Origin: Deltaproteobacteria bacterium
GTDB taxonomy: Bacteria; Myxococcota_A; UBA9160; UBA6930
Direction: 5' to 3'
Assembly: GCA_029261795.1 (NCBI GenBank)
Contig: JAJDAP010000078.1
Coordinates: 1 to 50,325, forward strand
Length of the DNA stretch: 50,325 nt
Shown: piece after piece, positions 25,073-33,726 of the stretch
Layout of the letters: each line of letters starts with the position of its first letter
Numbering within the stretch: the stretch's first letter is position 1
The notes under the pieces: model-generated
Told to the model about the DNA's origin: nothing
Databases searched by the model: none
What the model saw: only the letters and a program-made list of their open reading frames with translations
Position numbers and translations under genes: made by a program

Positions 25073-25681
25073 ATGAAGATCCACGATTTCCCGTTTGCGC
25101 CCAATCCGCGCAAGGTCCGTACCTACCTCGGCGAGAAGGGCCTCGCGATGGCCTTCGAGCTGGTCAACCTGCCCGCTGGGGATCAGCGGAGCGAACGATT
25201 CCTGGCGATGAACCCGATGGGGAACACGCCCGTTCTCGAACTCGATGACGGCAGCTTCCTGACCGAGTCGCTCGCCATCATCGAATACCTCGAAGAGTTG
25301 CACCCAGATCCCCCGATGTGGGGGGAGACGCCGCTCCAACGCGCCCGGGCGCGGCGCCTCGAGCGAATTGCCGAACTCGGCGTGCTGTCCCGGGTGGCTC
25401 GCTATGTCCACGCGGTCGGCTCGCCGCTCCCGAACCGGGCGCCGGATCCGGCGCTTGCCAAGGCGCTCCTCGAAGAGCTGCCCCAGCCCCTGGCGATCCT
25501 GGATGCAGAACTCCGAGGGCGCGAGTTCCTGGCCGGCGATCTCCCTACCGTGGGGGACTGTACGTTGTTCGCGGCCTGTGAGTTCGGCCGCTTTCGGCAG
25601 CTCGAGCCCGAGCGCGGTTTCCCCGAGCTCGAGCGTTGGTACGCGGCATTCCGAGAGAGGCCCAGCACGAAGCTCGGCTGA
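25073..25681 (+). CDS. Glutathione S-transferase-family protein
   Basis: The 202-residue protein has a thioredoxin-like N-terminal domain (KIHDFPFAPNPRKVRTYLGE; NPMGNTPVLELDDGSFLTES with the cis-Pro and the ES glutathione contact) and a helical C-terminal domain including DLPTVGDCTLFAACEFGRF, the N-capping motif. The catalytic residue is probably in the FAPNPRK segment. It may conjugate or isomerise hydrophobic compounds; the substrate is unknown. ATG 25073 is the natural start. Confidence 0.9.
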   Translation: MKIHDFPFAPNPRKVRTYLGEKGLAMAFELVNLPAGDQRSERFLAMNPMGNTPVLELDDGSFLTESLAIIEYLEELHPDPPMWGETPLQRARARRLERIAELGVLSRVARYVHAVGSPLPNRAPDPALAKALLEELPQPLAILDAELRGREFLAGDLPTVGDCTLFAACEFGRFRQLEPERGFPELERWYAAFRERPSTKLG

Positions 25682-25693
25682 TCGCCCCGGCGC

Positions 25694-26551
25694 CTAACGT
25701 TGGCGCGGGATCCGGATGATCCCTTCCTGACTGATCGAGGCGAAGCGGATGCCCTCGCGCGTATACATCCCGCCCTGGACCAATCCGCGCGCCGCATGGG
25801 CGACCGGGCTCGTCGAGCTGAACAAGATCCAGTCGTCGAAACGCGGCGGCGCACGGTGGAGCCAGACCGCGTGATCGAGGCTGGCCACCATGCGCTTGCC
25901 CCACGGGAGCCCGTGGGGTCGCGATGCGGTGGAGAGCAACGTGCGGTCGCTCGCATAGATCACGAGGGCGGTGTGCAACCTCGGCTCGTCGGGGAAGGAG
26001 CCGGCCGGCCGCATCCAGACGCGTTTGAAGGGCTCCTGCAGGGCCCCGTGCGGGTCGTCCGGGTCGCAGGTGCGCACTTCCAATGGCTGGGGCCGGATCC
26101 GGCCAGAGTCGCCTAACATTTTGGCGCGCAGGGTCTCCCACTCGGGGAGCCCCTCGGGCGGCGGGGCCTCCGGCATCTCGTCCTGATGCGAAATCCCAGG
26201 CTCGGGGCGCGCGAAGCTTGCCGAGAGGTTGAAGATCGCCTCGCCGTTCTGATGCGCCACGACGCGCCGGGTCGTGAAGGTTCGGCCATCACGGATGCGG
26301 TCGACCACGAGCCGCAAAGGCTTGCCGTGGATTCCCGGCCGCAGGAAGTAGGCGTGTAGCGAGTGAAGCGCGCAATCCGCATCCTCGACCGTGGACATGG
26401 CGGCCATCGCCGATTGCGCCGCCACCAACCCACCGAAGAGTCGGCCCTTGCCGCCGGGAATACTGGCGAGATAGAAATCCCGATCGATCTGTTCGAGATC
26501 GAGCAGGCGAATCAGACGGTCGAGGGCTTCCTGGCCGGTAGCGGGAGGCAT
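25694..26551 (-). CDS. tesB: Acyl-CoA thioesterase II (TesB-like)
   Basis: The 285-residue protein is a double hot-dog thioesterase. LFGGLVAAQSAMAAMSTV and HSLHAYFLRPG belong to the first half; VIYASDRTLLSTASRPHG and LDHAVWLHR to the second. Asp202, Ser224 and Gln259 (ARGLVQGGMYT) match the Asp/Thr/Gln triad of E. coli TesB. It should release free fatty acids from acyl-CoA. The length is normal. It is convergent with the GST gene. Confidence 0.9.
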   Translation of the reverse strand: MPPATGQEALDRLIRLLDLEQIDRDFYLASIPGGKGRLFGGLVAAQSAMAAMSTVEDADCALHSLHAYFLRPGIHGKPLRLVVDRIRDGRTFTTRRVVAHQNGEAIFNLSASFARPEPGISHQDEMPEAPPPEGLPEWETLRAKMLGDSGRIRPQPLEVRTCDPDDPHGALQEPFKRVWMRPAGSFPDEPRLHTALVIYASDRTLLSTASRPHGLPWGKRMVASLDHAVWLHRAPPRFDDWILFSSTSPVAHAARGLVQGGMYTREGIRFASISQEGIIRIPRQR

Positions 26552-26603
26552 GGCGCGCCGCAGTCTAGGCGACGGATCTCACTGGCCCCAACGGCCTTGC
26601 CGA

Positions 26604-27044
26604 TCAAACGCTGCCCTCCGGTGTGGCTGCGTCGTTCGCGACGGGCTCGACGGTGAGCCTCAGGCCGTCGATCGCGATGACACGGACAGAGGCGCCCTCC
26701 TGGATCGACCCCGCATCGGCAGCCGCCGTTGCGCGCCAATCTTCCGAACCGAGCCGAACGCGACCGTCGGGTGAGAGCGCCTCAGTCGCGGTTCCGATTC
26801 GGCCGCGCACGTCGTGGAGGCCGCCGTTCGTTCTGACCGAGTAGGCACGCCACACGAAAGGGAACATCAGCGCATCCTTGATGACCCAGAGTGCGACGGC
26901 CAGCGTTGCTGCCCAGCCCGGAACCTCGAACCAGCGCACCGCCAACCAGGAAAAGATGCAGGCGAGAATGAAACCCGGGATCTGCAACGTGACATAACGA
27001 AGTCTCGTCGCGCGGTCGGGCTGTTCCTCGGGCTCTTCTCGCAT
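26604..27044 (-). CDS. NfeD-like membrane protein with OB-fold domain
   Basis: The 146-residue protein has two membrane helices (LQIPGFILACIFSWLAVRWF and WAATLAVALWVIKDALMFPF) and a C-terminal beta domain. The latter (DVRGRIGTATEALSP, GRVRLGSEDWRATA, EGASVRVIAIDGLRLTVEP) is the NfeD C-terminal OB fold. Such proteins partner membrane proteases or stomatin-like proteins, but no partner gene lies beside it. It starts nine bases after asd ends and could be cotranscribed with it. Confidence 0.87.
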   Translation of the reverse strand: MREEPEEQPDRATRLRYVTLQIPGFILACIFSWLAVRWFEVPGWAATLAVALWVIKDALMFPFVWRAYSVRTNGGLHDVRGRIGTATEALSPDGRVRLGSEDWRATAAADAGSIQEGASVRVIAIDGLRLTVEPVANDAATPEGSV

Positions 27045-27053
27045 CGGGCGCGG

Positions 27054-28073
27054 CTACTTGAGCCCGCGGCGGATCATCTCCTCGGCGATCTGGATGGCGT
27101 TGGTAGCGGCTCCCTTGCGAAGGTTGTCAGACACCTGCCACATCCAGAGCTTGTCGGAGCCGAGATCGCGGCGGATGCGTCCGACCAGGACTTCGTCGCG
27201 GCCCACCACGTCGAGGGCCGTCGGGAAGACGTTCTCGCTGGGGTCGTCCACCACCTCGACACCCGGGAAGGCAGCCAGCGCTTCGCGGGCAGCTTCCGGG
27301 CTCAGGGGCTCGCGTGTCTCGACCAACATCGCAGCAGAGTGGCCGACCGCTACGGGAACGCGCACGCAGGTCATCGTCACGTCGAGGTCATCCTGGCCGA
27401 AGATCTTGCGCGTTTCGTGAAGCAGTTTCACTTCCTCGGTGGAGTAACCGTCTTCGCGGAAGCTCTCGCAAAGTGGCAGCACGTTGTGCGAGATCGGGCG
27501 CGGATACGTCTCGGTCGTCAGCGCTTCGCCGCGCGCCATCTCGGCATCCTGTCGCTCGAGTTCTTCGATGCCCGGCTTTCCCGTTCCCGAGACCGCCTGC
27601 AAGGTCGTCACGACGATGCTCTCGAGCCCGGCTGCGCGCCGAATCGGTTCGAGCGCCATCACGAAGCCGATCGTCGTGCAGTTCGGGCATGAAACGATGC
27701 CCTTGTGCTTGTCGAGGTCGTCGGGGTTGATCTCGGGCACGACCAGCGGAACTTGTTCGTCGAGACGCCAGGTCGCGGATTTGTCGATCGCCACGCCACC
27801 GCGCTTGGCGACCTCAGGGGCCAGCGTCTTCGAGAGGCCGCCGGTTGCGGCAAAGAATGCGAAGTCGACCCCGTTGAAGGCTTCCGGCGTCGCCTCTTGT
27901 ACCTCGATCTCACGGCCGTCGAACTTCACGTGAGTCCCGGCAGAACGATGGCTCGCGAGGGCGCGCAATTCGCCGACGGGAAAGTTCCGCTCCGCGAGCA
28001 GGCGAAGCACCACTTCACCCACCGCCCCGGTCGCGCCCACGACCGCAACTGTCTTGCGTGCGGGGTTCGTCAT
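27054..28073 (-). CDS. asd: Aspartate-semialdehyde dehydrogenase
   Basis: The 339-residue enzyme has the NADP motif GATGAVG (13-19), the nucleophile Cys132 in SCPNCTT and His245 in VAVGHSAAML, all diagnostic of Asd. It converts aspartyl phosphate to aspartate semialdehyde in lysine, threonine, methionine and diaminopimelate synthesis. AAGGAGAT lies at an ideal distance before ATG 28073. The length is standard. Confidence 0.96.
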   Translation of the reverse strand: MTNPARKTVAVVGATGAVGEVVLRLLAERNFPVGELRALASHRSAGTHVKFDGREIEVQEATPEAFNGVDFAFFAATGGLSKTLAPEVAKRGGVAIDKSATWRLDEQVPLVVPEINPDDLDKHKGIVSCPNCTTIGFVMALEPIRRAAGLESIVVTTLQAVSGTGKPGIEELERQDAEMARGEALTTETYPRPISHNVLPLCESFREDGYSTEEVKLLHETRKIFGQDDLDVTMTCVRVPVAVGHSAAMLVETREPLSPEAAREALAAFPGVEVVDDPSENVFPTALDVVGRDEVLVGRIRRDLGSDKLWMWQVSDNLRKGAATNAIQIAEEMIRRGLK

Positions 28074-28196
28074 GGGGATCTCCTTTCGGGGACTGGCGGG
28101 GAGGGAAGACTCGCTCGCGGCAGCGCTCAGGGCCCGGTATCGGCAAACCGCCGATCCGTCGCGAGTTCCGCAGGATTCCGGCCGTTCCGGAGGATG

Positions 28197-29402
28197 TCAA
28201 CCGTCGGCGCCTGGTAGTGCCATCCCCGCGCGCTCGTCGCGTTCGGCCCAGTAGCGCCGCACGCGCGCCGGGCGTTCGTCGCGTCCCACCGCCTCGCCGA
28301 GCCGCAGCGCCCAGCTCCGTCGCGCCTCAGCGGCCAGGCGGAAGGCCTCGGCGGAAGGGAGCCCGGCTTGATCGAAGCGCCGTTGGAGCGCAGCGCGTTC
28401 GGGTTCGAGCATCGGCAAGAGCCGGACCGGGTCGCGGTCGATCAGTCGATGAACGCGCTCGTGGCGCCACCAGAGGCTCGCCGGATCGGCCTGGTCCGTT
28501 GGCGCGGGACCCAGGTCGACGGGCTCGGCGACCTGCACCGGGACGAACAGGCTCGTGCAGGGCGCCGCGGTCCCGGTTGCAAAATGGCGGGCCGAGCCCG
28601 GCGAAAGCTCGCTCAACCACGAACTCGTGGTCTGCGAGTTCACCAGGCCACCGCCCGCGTGCATGCAGGGCGCGCCCATGGCGCCATTCCGCCGCGTGTA
28701 GCGGGGGCCGGCGCTGGCGTCGTGGTCCCGCAGCATGGTGGCCAGGTCCGCCGGTCGGCCGGCGCCACTGACGAGCACGCGGCTGCGCCTCGCTCGCCGC
28801 GTGGCGCTGGCAGCAAAGGTCTTCAACCGGTCGCCGTGATCACGAGCAAAGGGCGCGATGCTGAGCCCGTTCGAGATCGTACGCGCGCCCTCGCGCACCG
28901 GCTCGATAGCATGCTGATCGCCAGCGGTCTCCAACACGAAGGCTCCGGCGGCGTCGGCGATGAGGAAGCTCGAGTGGTAGCGGAAGCCGGGCTGCTCGTG
29001 GCCGCAGCCACCGCCTTGCCCGTGTTCGGCGATCAGCGCGACGATGACGGCCACGGCCTCCTCGGCGCTCGCCGAGCGTTCGAGCGCGAGGCGCAACAAG
29101 TCCATGCCGGTGAGGCCAAGCTTCGGCACCGGGTGGCGGGTGAAGACCGCTTCATTGCCGATGACCACGCCGTGCTCGTTCGCGCCCATCTCGGCGCCCC
29201 ACATCCAGAAGGGTCGAGAGAGCAAGACGCCATGGGTCGCGGCGGCCTGGGGGATTTCGATCCAGGTGCAGCGCAGACGGGAGCCCGCTGGATGTTGCTG
29301 GCGTGGCTGCCAGTCGAGATGCTGGGCCTCGTTCGGATCGCGGTCCGAGTTCTTGGCGAAGAGCACGCGTTCCGGCGTCACCACGACGGCCGTGTCACAC
29401 AC
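28197..29402 (-). CDS. Peptidase C69/secernin-like amidohydrolase
   Basis: The 401-residue protein starts MCDTAVVVTPERVLFAKNSD. Cys2 is in the position of the N-terminal nucleophile of the C69/secernin Ntn-hydrolase family, which includes dipeptidases. Other blocks are GVVIGNEAVFTR, LTGMDLLRLALERS, FVLETAGDQHA and TISNGLSI. GTG 29402 begins three bases after the upstream isomerase stop, so the genes form an operon. The true substrate (dipeptide or other amide) is not known. Confidence 0.87.
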   Translation of the reverse strand: MCDTAVVVTPERVLFAKNSDRDPNEAQHLDWQPRQQHPAGSRLRCTWIEIPQAAATHGVLLSRPFWMWGAEMGANEHGVVIGNEAVFTRHPVPKLGLTGMDLLRLALERSASAEEAVAVIVALIAEHGQGGGCGHEQPGFRYHSSFLIADAAGAFVLETAGDQHAIEPVREGARTISNGLSIAPFARDHGDRLKTFAASATRRARRSRVLVSGAGRPADLATMLRDHDASAGPRYTRRNGAMGAPCMHAGGGLVNSQTTSSWLSELSPGSARHFATGTAAPCTSLFVPVQVAEPVDLGPAPTDQADPASLWWRHERVHRLIDRDPVRLLPMLEPERAALQRRFDQAGLPSAEAFRLAAEARRSWALRLGEAVGRDERPARVRRYWAERDERAGMALPGADG

Positions 29403-29405
29403 CTG

Positions 29406-30008
29406 CTAGCTCCGGAGCGCGGCTTCGATGAGGGGAAGTCGGTCGTTGCCGAAGTAGAAGTCCGAGCCGTTCACGAAGATCGTCGGAGAACCGAAGCCGC
29501 CGCGCTCGATCAGCTCCTGGGTCGTCGCCCGGAGCCGGTCCTTGGTCTCCTGGCGGCCGATTCCTGTGAGGATCGCGGTCGGATCCAGCCCGACCTGCTT
29601 CGCCACTGCCTCGATGGCCTCGTCCTGGGAGATGTCCACGCCGCGGCCCCAGTAGGCCTCGAAACAGGCGCGCGACCACTCGGGGCAGCAGCCGGCGTCG
29701 AGGGCCAGATAGGCGCCGCGCATGGCCTTGACGCTGTTGACCGGGAAGACCGGCGGCGGCCACTGGATCTCGAGGTCGTAGAGCCGCGCCCAGTCGCCGA
29801 GATCCTTCTTCATATACGCGGACTTGCGCGCTGTCGCGTTGGCCCGTTGCTCGTACACGGATTCGTTCACGGCGTTGAAGACGCCGCCGACCAGAATCGG
29901 CTTCCATTCGAGTTCGGCCGCGGTTGCCGCCGCGAGCGCCTCGATCTTGTGGAATGCCAGGTAGGTCCAGGGGCTTCCGACATCGTAGAAGAATTCGATC
30001 GTTGACAT
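29406..30008 (-). CDS. 2-hydroxychromene-2-carboxylate isomerase/DsbA-family protein
   Basis: The 200-residue protein has the kappa-GST/DsbA-like layout: IEFFYDVGSPWTYLAFHKIE with the active-site Ser, PILVGGVFNAVN, a helical insertion, then GGFGSPTIFVNGSDFYFGND with the cis-Pro and a C-terminal RLPLIEAAL helix. The family includes HCCA isomerase of naphthalene breakdown, but many members lack that role. It sits between the DUF1992 and secernin genes with three-base gaps. Confidence 0.88.
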   Translation of the reverse strand: MSTIEFFYDVGSPWTYLAFHKIEALAAATAAELEWKPILVGGVFNAVNESVYEQRANATARKSAYMKKDLGDWARLYDLEIQWPPPVFPVNSVKAMRGAYLALDAGCCPEWSRACFEAYWGRGVDISQDEAIEAVAKQVGLDPTAILTGIGRQETKDRLRATTQELIERGGFGSPTIFVNGSDFYFGNDRLPLIEAALRS

Positions 30009-30011
30009 TCG

Positions 30012-30419
30012 TTAGTGATTCTCTTCTCTGAGCGTGCGCCAGCGGGTGAGTTCCGTCTCGAGGTCGAGGGGCGCCTGAATGGTGGGCGGTCCCGCGGCCG
30101 CGTACTTGTTCAGATGACGGATCTCTTCGTTGAGCGCCTCGACGGCAGCGCGGATGTCCTGCTCGCGACGGAATTCCGGCATCCGCTCACGAAGTCGCTC
30201 GACCTTGCGCCGAACTTCGATGGCTGGTGGCACGATGTCCAGCCCCTCCCGGCGAAGCAGGTCCTTGGCCCACCAGAGTGGGTCGTTCACGGCCTCGAGG
30301 TTTTCGAGGGGTTTCCCTGAGCCGGCGAGGCCCTTGAAGTCTCCGGCTCGCTCGGCGGCACCGATCTGCTGGTCGATCCAGCTTTCGACGGACATCGTTC
30401 TGGGCTTCCGCTTCGTCAT
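30012..30419 (-). CDS. DUF1992/DnaJC28-like protein
   Basis: The 135-residue protein matches DUF1992: SVESWIDQQIGAAERAGDFK, GSGKPLENLEAVNDPLWWAK and KLLRREGLDIVPPAIEVRR-like sequence, then a helical tail. Eukaryotic relatives are DnaJ homologue subfamily C member 28. The biochemical role is unknown. ATG 30419 is preferred to GTG 30422. It heads the three-gene minus-strand operon down to 28197. Confidence 0.86.
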   Translation of the reverse strand: MTKRKPRTMSVESWIDQQIGAAERAGDFKGLAGSGKPLENLEAVNDPLWWAKDLLRREGLDIVPPAIEVRRKVERLRERMPEFRREQDIRAAVEALNEEIRHLNKYAAAGPPTIQAPLDLETELTRWRTLREENH

Positions 30420-30483
30420 CACGGGTTCCCGGGGGCTTCAGTTTCCAGGGCGCGCCTCCGAAGCTTAACAGCTGGCGCAAAAA

Positions 30484-30520
30484 ACCCGCTTGACGCTCCG
30501 TCACAGGCGGGTGTAGGGTA
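30484..30520 (+). promoter_or_regulatory. Candidate sigma-70 promoter of leader RNA
   Basis: TTGACG (30490-30495) is followed after 18 bases by TAGGGT (30514-30519). The pair lies just before the structured leader and opposite the start of the divergent DUF1992 operon. The -35 box is good and the -10 box fair. Confidence 0.45.
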
Positions 30521-30800
30521 CGCGCCAACGAATCGGGGGAGGCCTTTCTCATCGTGTCCAGCAACCATCACACCGCCATGCGGCTAAGAAGCGAACTGCT
30601 CCGTGAGCAGGCCCGCTTCGCGTTTGCCCGACCGTGGGCGAATGCAGTCGCGCTCTCCGTGGGCGGTGTGTGCCCGGCCAGTGATGCGGTCAAGCCGCAG
30701 ACCGGTACGGGGATCTCGCGCGGAGACCCAGCACCCTAAGTCGGACGTTGAATCTTTCAAACGGCCTTCCGGGTGCAGACCCGGAAGGCCGTTTTCGTTT
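30520..30800 (+). ncRNA. Structured leader RNA with intrinsic terminator, unknown class
   Basis: The transcript would fold strongly. CACACCGCC (30569-30577) pairs perfectly with GGCGGTGTG (30662-30670), enclosing two hairpins: GAAGCG..CGCTTC with an inner CTGCTC/GAGCAG stem (30588-30619), and TTTGCCC/GGGCGAA (30623-30642). Smaller hairpins follow (GCGG..CCGC, TCTC..GAGA), then the terminator at 30759-30800. I found no signature of 6S RNA, tmRNA or of the cobalamin, TPP, SAM or guanidine riboswitches. It may regulate the ABC exporter gene 70 bases downstream by attenuation, or be an independent small RNA. Confidence 0.55.
30755..30800 (+). terminator. Intrinsic terminator or attenuator
   Basis: AAACGGCCTTCCGGGT (30759-30774) and its exact complement (30779-30794) form a 16-base-pair stem with a four-base loop, followed by TTCGTTT. 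It lies 70 bases before the ABC transporter start. Confidence 0.88.
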
Positions 30801-30869
30801 GAGGCCGTCGCAAGAGCGACAGAGCGAAGACAGCAGCCGGGTCCCAACCCACAGCCAAGGAGAAGGGGC

Positions 30870-33179
30870 ATGACGGCCCAGGCAATGGCGACGGACCAGA
30901 GAATCATCGAACGCTACACGGATCAGCCGGCGCGGCTGCCGGCGGCGTTGCGGCAAGAAATCGAAGCGCGGCTCGGCGGCGGTTCCGTGCAGCTCTATGC
31001 GCTGGCGGACCTCGACGCCGCCCTACAGCTCTCCGAGACCTGGCTCGCGGTCGGGGAGTCGCGCGTGGCCGTCTGCAAGACCAGTGGACGAACCATCGTG
31101 ATTCGGACCTTTGCGCGCGCCGCAGTGCAGCTCGTGCGGCTCGAGCCCGGGCTCACGTGCAATACGCTGCTCGTGCTCGGCGAGCCGGGCGAGCCGGCGC
31201 TCGCCCATTTTCGCTTCACGCATCGTCAACGGCGAGCGATGGAGAACGTGCACTTCCTGCTCGAGCAAGCGCTCGAGGGACGAGGCGTGGAACGCGTAGA
31301 TCCGGATGAGGTCTACGCCGACAGCGTGGCCGGCCCGGTTCGCGAGGCCCAGGCCCTGGTCGCCGGCAACGACATGTCGGTGCTGTTCCGATTGCTCTCG
31401 TACCTGCAGCCCTATCGCGGGAAGGTCCTGTTCGGTTTCTTCTCGGCAGTCGTGCTGACGGCGTTGGCGCTGATTCCGCCCTATCTGACGGGAATCCTGA
31501 TCGACGAGGTGATCCAACCGGTCTCCGACGGGGCGAAGACGGTGGCGGAGGTTCGCGAGTTCGCCTGGCTGGCGGTCGGCGCGATCGGCCTGGCCTATGC
31601 CCTCCGACAGCTCGCGGCCTGGGCACGGCTTCGCTTGATGGCGATTCTCGGCGAACACGTTGCGCGCGATCTACGCACGGAACTCTACGCGCACCTGCAG
31701 CGGCTCTCGCTCTCCTTCTTCTCGCGCAAGAAGACCGGCAGCCTGATCACCCGGGTCACTTCCGACACCGACCGGCTCTGGGATTTCCTGGCGTTCGGCT
31801 TCGTCGACGTGTCGCTGGCGATCATCCAGTTGATCGGTCTTGCGATCGTGCTGACCCATCTCGACATGCAGCTCGGGTTGGTCATGACGATCCCGGTGCC
31901 GTTCTTGTGCCTCTGGGTCTACTTCCACGGGAAGCAGATGAACACGCTCTTCCTGCGCGCCTGGCGCAAATGGTCGCGGGTAACCGATGTGGTGTCCGAC
32001 ACGATCCCGGGGATGAAGGTGGTGAAGGCCTTCAACCAGGAGGGCCGCGAGCGGGAGCGCTTCAACCATCGCAACCATGACGTGACGGACGAGTTCAATC
32101 GCATTCACATGGTCTGGACGGCATTCTGGCCGGCGCTGATGTTCGCCGTGCGCGGCATGGTCGTGGTGGTCTGGGTTCTTGCCCTGCCGCGATTGCTAGG
32201 TGACGGGGAGACGGTGAACACGCTGACGTCGGGCACATTCGTGGCGTTCCTGCTGTACATGGTGATGTTCATCCAGCCGATCGACGTGATCGGTCAGATG
32301 GCACGCATCATGAACCGGGCGACGAGCTCCGCGCACCGGATCTTCGAGGTGCTCGATACCGAACCGCAGGTCGTCGATAGCGACGAAGCGCTGCGGCTCG
32401 AGCCCATCGAAGGACGTGTCACGTTCGAGAACGTGGTATTCGGCTACGACGGCGTGCGTCAGGTGATCAAGGGAATCTCCTTCGACGTGAAGCCGGGGGA
32501 GATGATCGGCCTGGTCGGGCCATCGGGCGGCGGAAAGACCACGGTCACCAACCTGATCGCCCGCTTCTACGACGTGACAGGCGGGCACATCTCCATCGAC
32601 GGCGTCGATCTGCGGCATCTGGATACGGGTCACACTCGTCAGCAGCTGGGCATGGTTCTCCAGGACCCGTACCTGTTCCATGGAACCGTCATCGAGAACA
32701 TTCGCTACGGCATGCCGACGGCCACGATCGACCAGGTGGTGGAGGCCGCGAATGCGGCCAACGCCCACGATTTCCTGTGCAAGCTGCCCAATGGCTACGA
32801 AACACAGGTGGGAGAGCGCGGTCACACGCTCTCGGGTGGGGAACGCCAACGGATCTCGATTGCGCGGGCGATTCTGCACGACCCGCGCATCCTGATCCTC
32901 GACGAAGCGACCTCGAGCGTGGACACAGAGACCGAACACAAGATCCAGGAAGCCCTGGATCGGCTCTGTGCCGGACGCACGGTCTTCGCGATCGCGCACC
33001 GGCTCAGCACCCTGCGCCGCGCCGACCGCATCTTTGTCGTCGAGGACGGAAAGTTGGTCGAGTCTGGCACGCACCCGGAGCTGATCGCCATCGAGGGCGG
33101 TGTCTACCGGAACCTCTACGAACTCCAACTCGAGATGCATGCACCGAAGAACGAAATCGAAACGATCCGAAGGGGATAG
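30870..33179 (+). CDS. ABC exporter, fused membrane and ATPase domains
   Basis: The 769-residue protein has an N-terminal soluble domain of about 170 residues, a six-helix ABC exporter membrane domain and an ATPase domain. Walker A GPSGGGKTT is at 550-558, then a Q-loop (VLQDPYLFHG), signature LSGGERQ near 654 and Walker B ILILDEATSS. As I recall, homologues paired with a DUF1854 gene are named 'cyanophycin metabolism-associated' in public annotation. No cyanophycin synthetase is in this window, so the substrate is unproven. ATG 30870 follows AAGGAGAAGGGGC. The N-terminal domain is unusual for exporters. Confidence 0.92.
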   Translation: MTAQAMATDQRIIERYTDQPARLPAALRQEIEARLGGGSVQLYALADLDAALQLSETWLAVGESRVAVCKTSGRTIVIRTFARAAVQLVRLEPGLTCNTLLVLGEPGEPALAHFRFTHRQRRAMENVHFLLEQALEGRGVERVDPDEVYADSVAGPVREAQALVAGNDMSVLFRLLSYLQPYRGKVLFGFFSAVVLTALALIPPYLTGILIDEVIQPVSDGAKTVAEVREFAWLAVGAIGLAYALRQLAAWARLRLMAILGEHVARDLRTELYAHLQRLSLSFFSRKKTGSLITRVTSDTDRLWDFLAFGFVDVSLAIIQLIGLAIVLTHLDMQLGLVMTIPVPFLCLWVYFHGKQMNTLFLRAWRKWSRVTDVVSDTIPGMKVVKAFNQEGRERERFNHRNHDVTDEFNRIHMVWTAFWPALMFAVRGMVVVVWVLALPRLLGDGETVNTLTSGTFVAFLLYMVMFIQPIDVIGQMARIMNRATSSAHRIFEVLDTEPQVVDSDEALRLEPIEGRVTFENVVFGYDGVRQVIKGISFDVKPGEMIGLVGPSGGGKTTVTNLIARFYDVTGGHISIDGVDLRHLDTGHTRQQLGMVLQDPYLFHGTVIENIRYGMPTATIDQVVEAANAANAHDFLCKLPNGYETQVGERGHTLSGGERQRISIARAILHDPRILILDEATSSVDTETEHKIQEALDRLCAGRTVFAIAHRLSTLRRADRIFVVEDGKLVESGTHPELIAIEGGVYRNLYELQLEMHAPKNEIETIRRG

Positions 33180-33182
33180 GTG

Positions 33183-33671
33183 ATGACGGAAGCGATACCC
33201 AAGTTGAGCGGCGTCGAGCTCTCGCTCTGGCGCGGCGAGGACGGCCGACTGTGGACCCAAGGAGAGAGCGGGCCCACGGCCGTGCGTGTGGTCCGCTGTT
33301 TTCCATGGTCCGATCCGGGATGTTATGTCTCGCTGCGGGACACCGATGACGATGAGGTGGCGCTGGTGCGCGACGTGTCAGATCTGAAGCCCGATTCCCG
33401 GCGGGCGCTGGCCTACTCGCTCCTGGAAGCGGGTTTCGTGCTCGAGATCGAAGCCATTCTCTCGGTAGAGGAGGAGATCGAGATCCGCACCTTTTCCGTG
33501 CGCACCCGCCAGGGCGTCCGGAAGTTCCAGACGATGCGGGACGAGTGGCCACGGGATCTCCCGGGCGGCGGCCTGCTGATCCGCGACGTCGTGGGCGATC
33601 TCTACATGCTTCGAGATCCGCAAGATCTCGACGCGAGGAGCCAGAAGCTGCTGTGGGCGTTCCTCGACTAG
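33183..33671 (+). CDS. DUF1854-family protein
   Basis: The 162-residue protein fits DUF1854: LSLWRGEDGRLWTQGESGP, RCFPWSDPGCYVSLRDTDDD, LALVRDVSDLKPDSRRAL-like sequence and a C-terminal RDVVGDLYMLRDPQDLDARS. It follows the ABC exporter with three bases between, and this pairing is conserved in many genomes, so it probably works with the exporter. Mechanism is unknown. The stop lies in the arm of the terminator hairpin. Confidence 0.88.
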   Translation: MTEAIPKLSGVELSLWRGEDGRLWTQGESGPTAVRVVRCFPWSDPGCYVSLRDTDDDEVALVRDVSDLKPDSRRALAYSLLEAGFVLEIEAILSVEEEIEIRTFSVRTRQGVRKFQTMRDEWPRDLPGGGLLIRDVVGDLYMLRDPQDLDARSQKLLWAFLD

Positions 33672-33719
33672 GGTGGCTCTGGCATCTCGGCTCGGCCGAG
33701 GTGCCAGAGCCACCCTAGT
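33667..33719. terminator. Bidirectional terminator hairpin
   Basis: A 24-base arm (33667-33690, starting ACTAGGGTGGCTC) is repeated inverted at 33696-33719 with one G-U pair and a five-base loop. It separates the convergent DUF1854 and MocA-like genes. T-tracts are lacking, so it may instead be a REP-type repeat. Confidence 0.6.
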
Positions 33720-33726
33720 CGGAGGG

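Noticed and set aside
30554..30739. Small reading frame of 61 codons inside the leader RNA
   Set aside because: It coincides with strong stems, has a poorly spaced ribosome site and resembles no known protein; a leader peptide cannot be excluded.
30520..30800. 6S RNA, tmRNA or cobalamin/guanidine/SAM riboswitch
   Set aside because: The branched fold differs from the single long 6S hairpin, there is no tmRNA end or tag, and the conserved boxes of the named riboswitches are absent.
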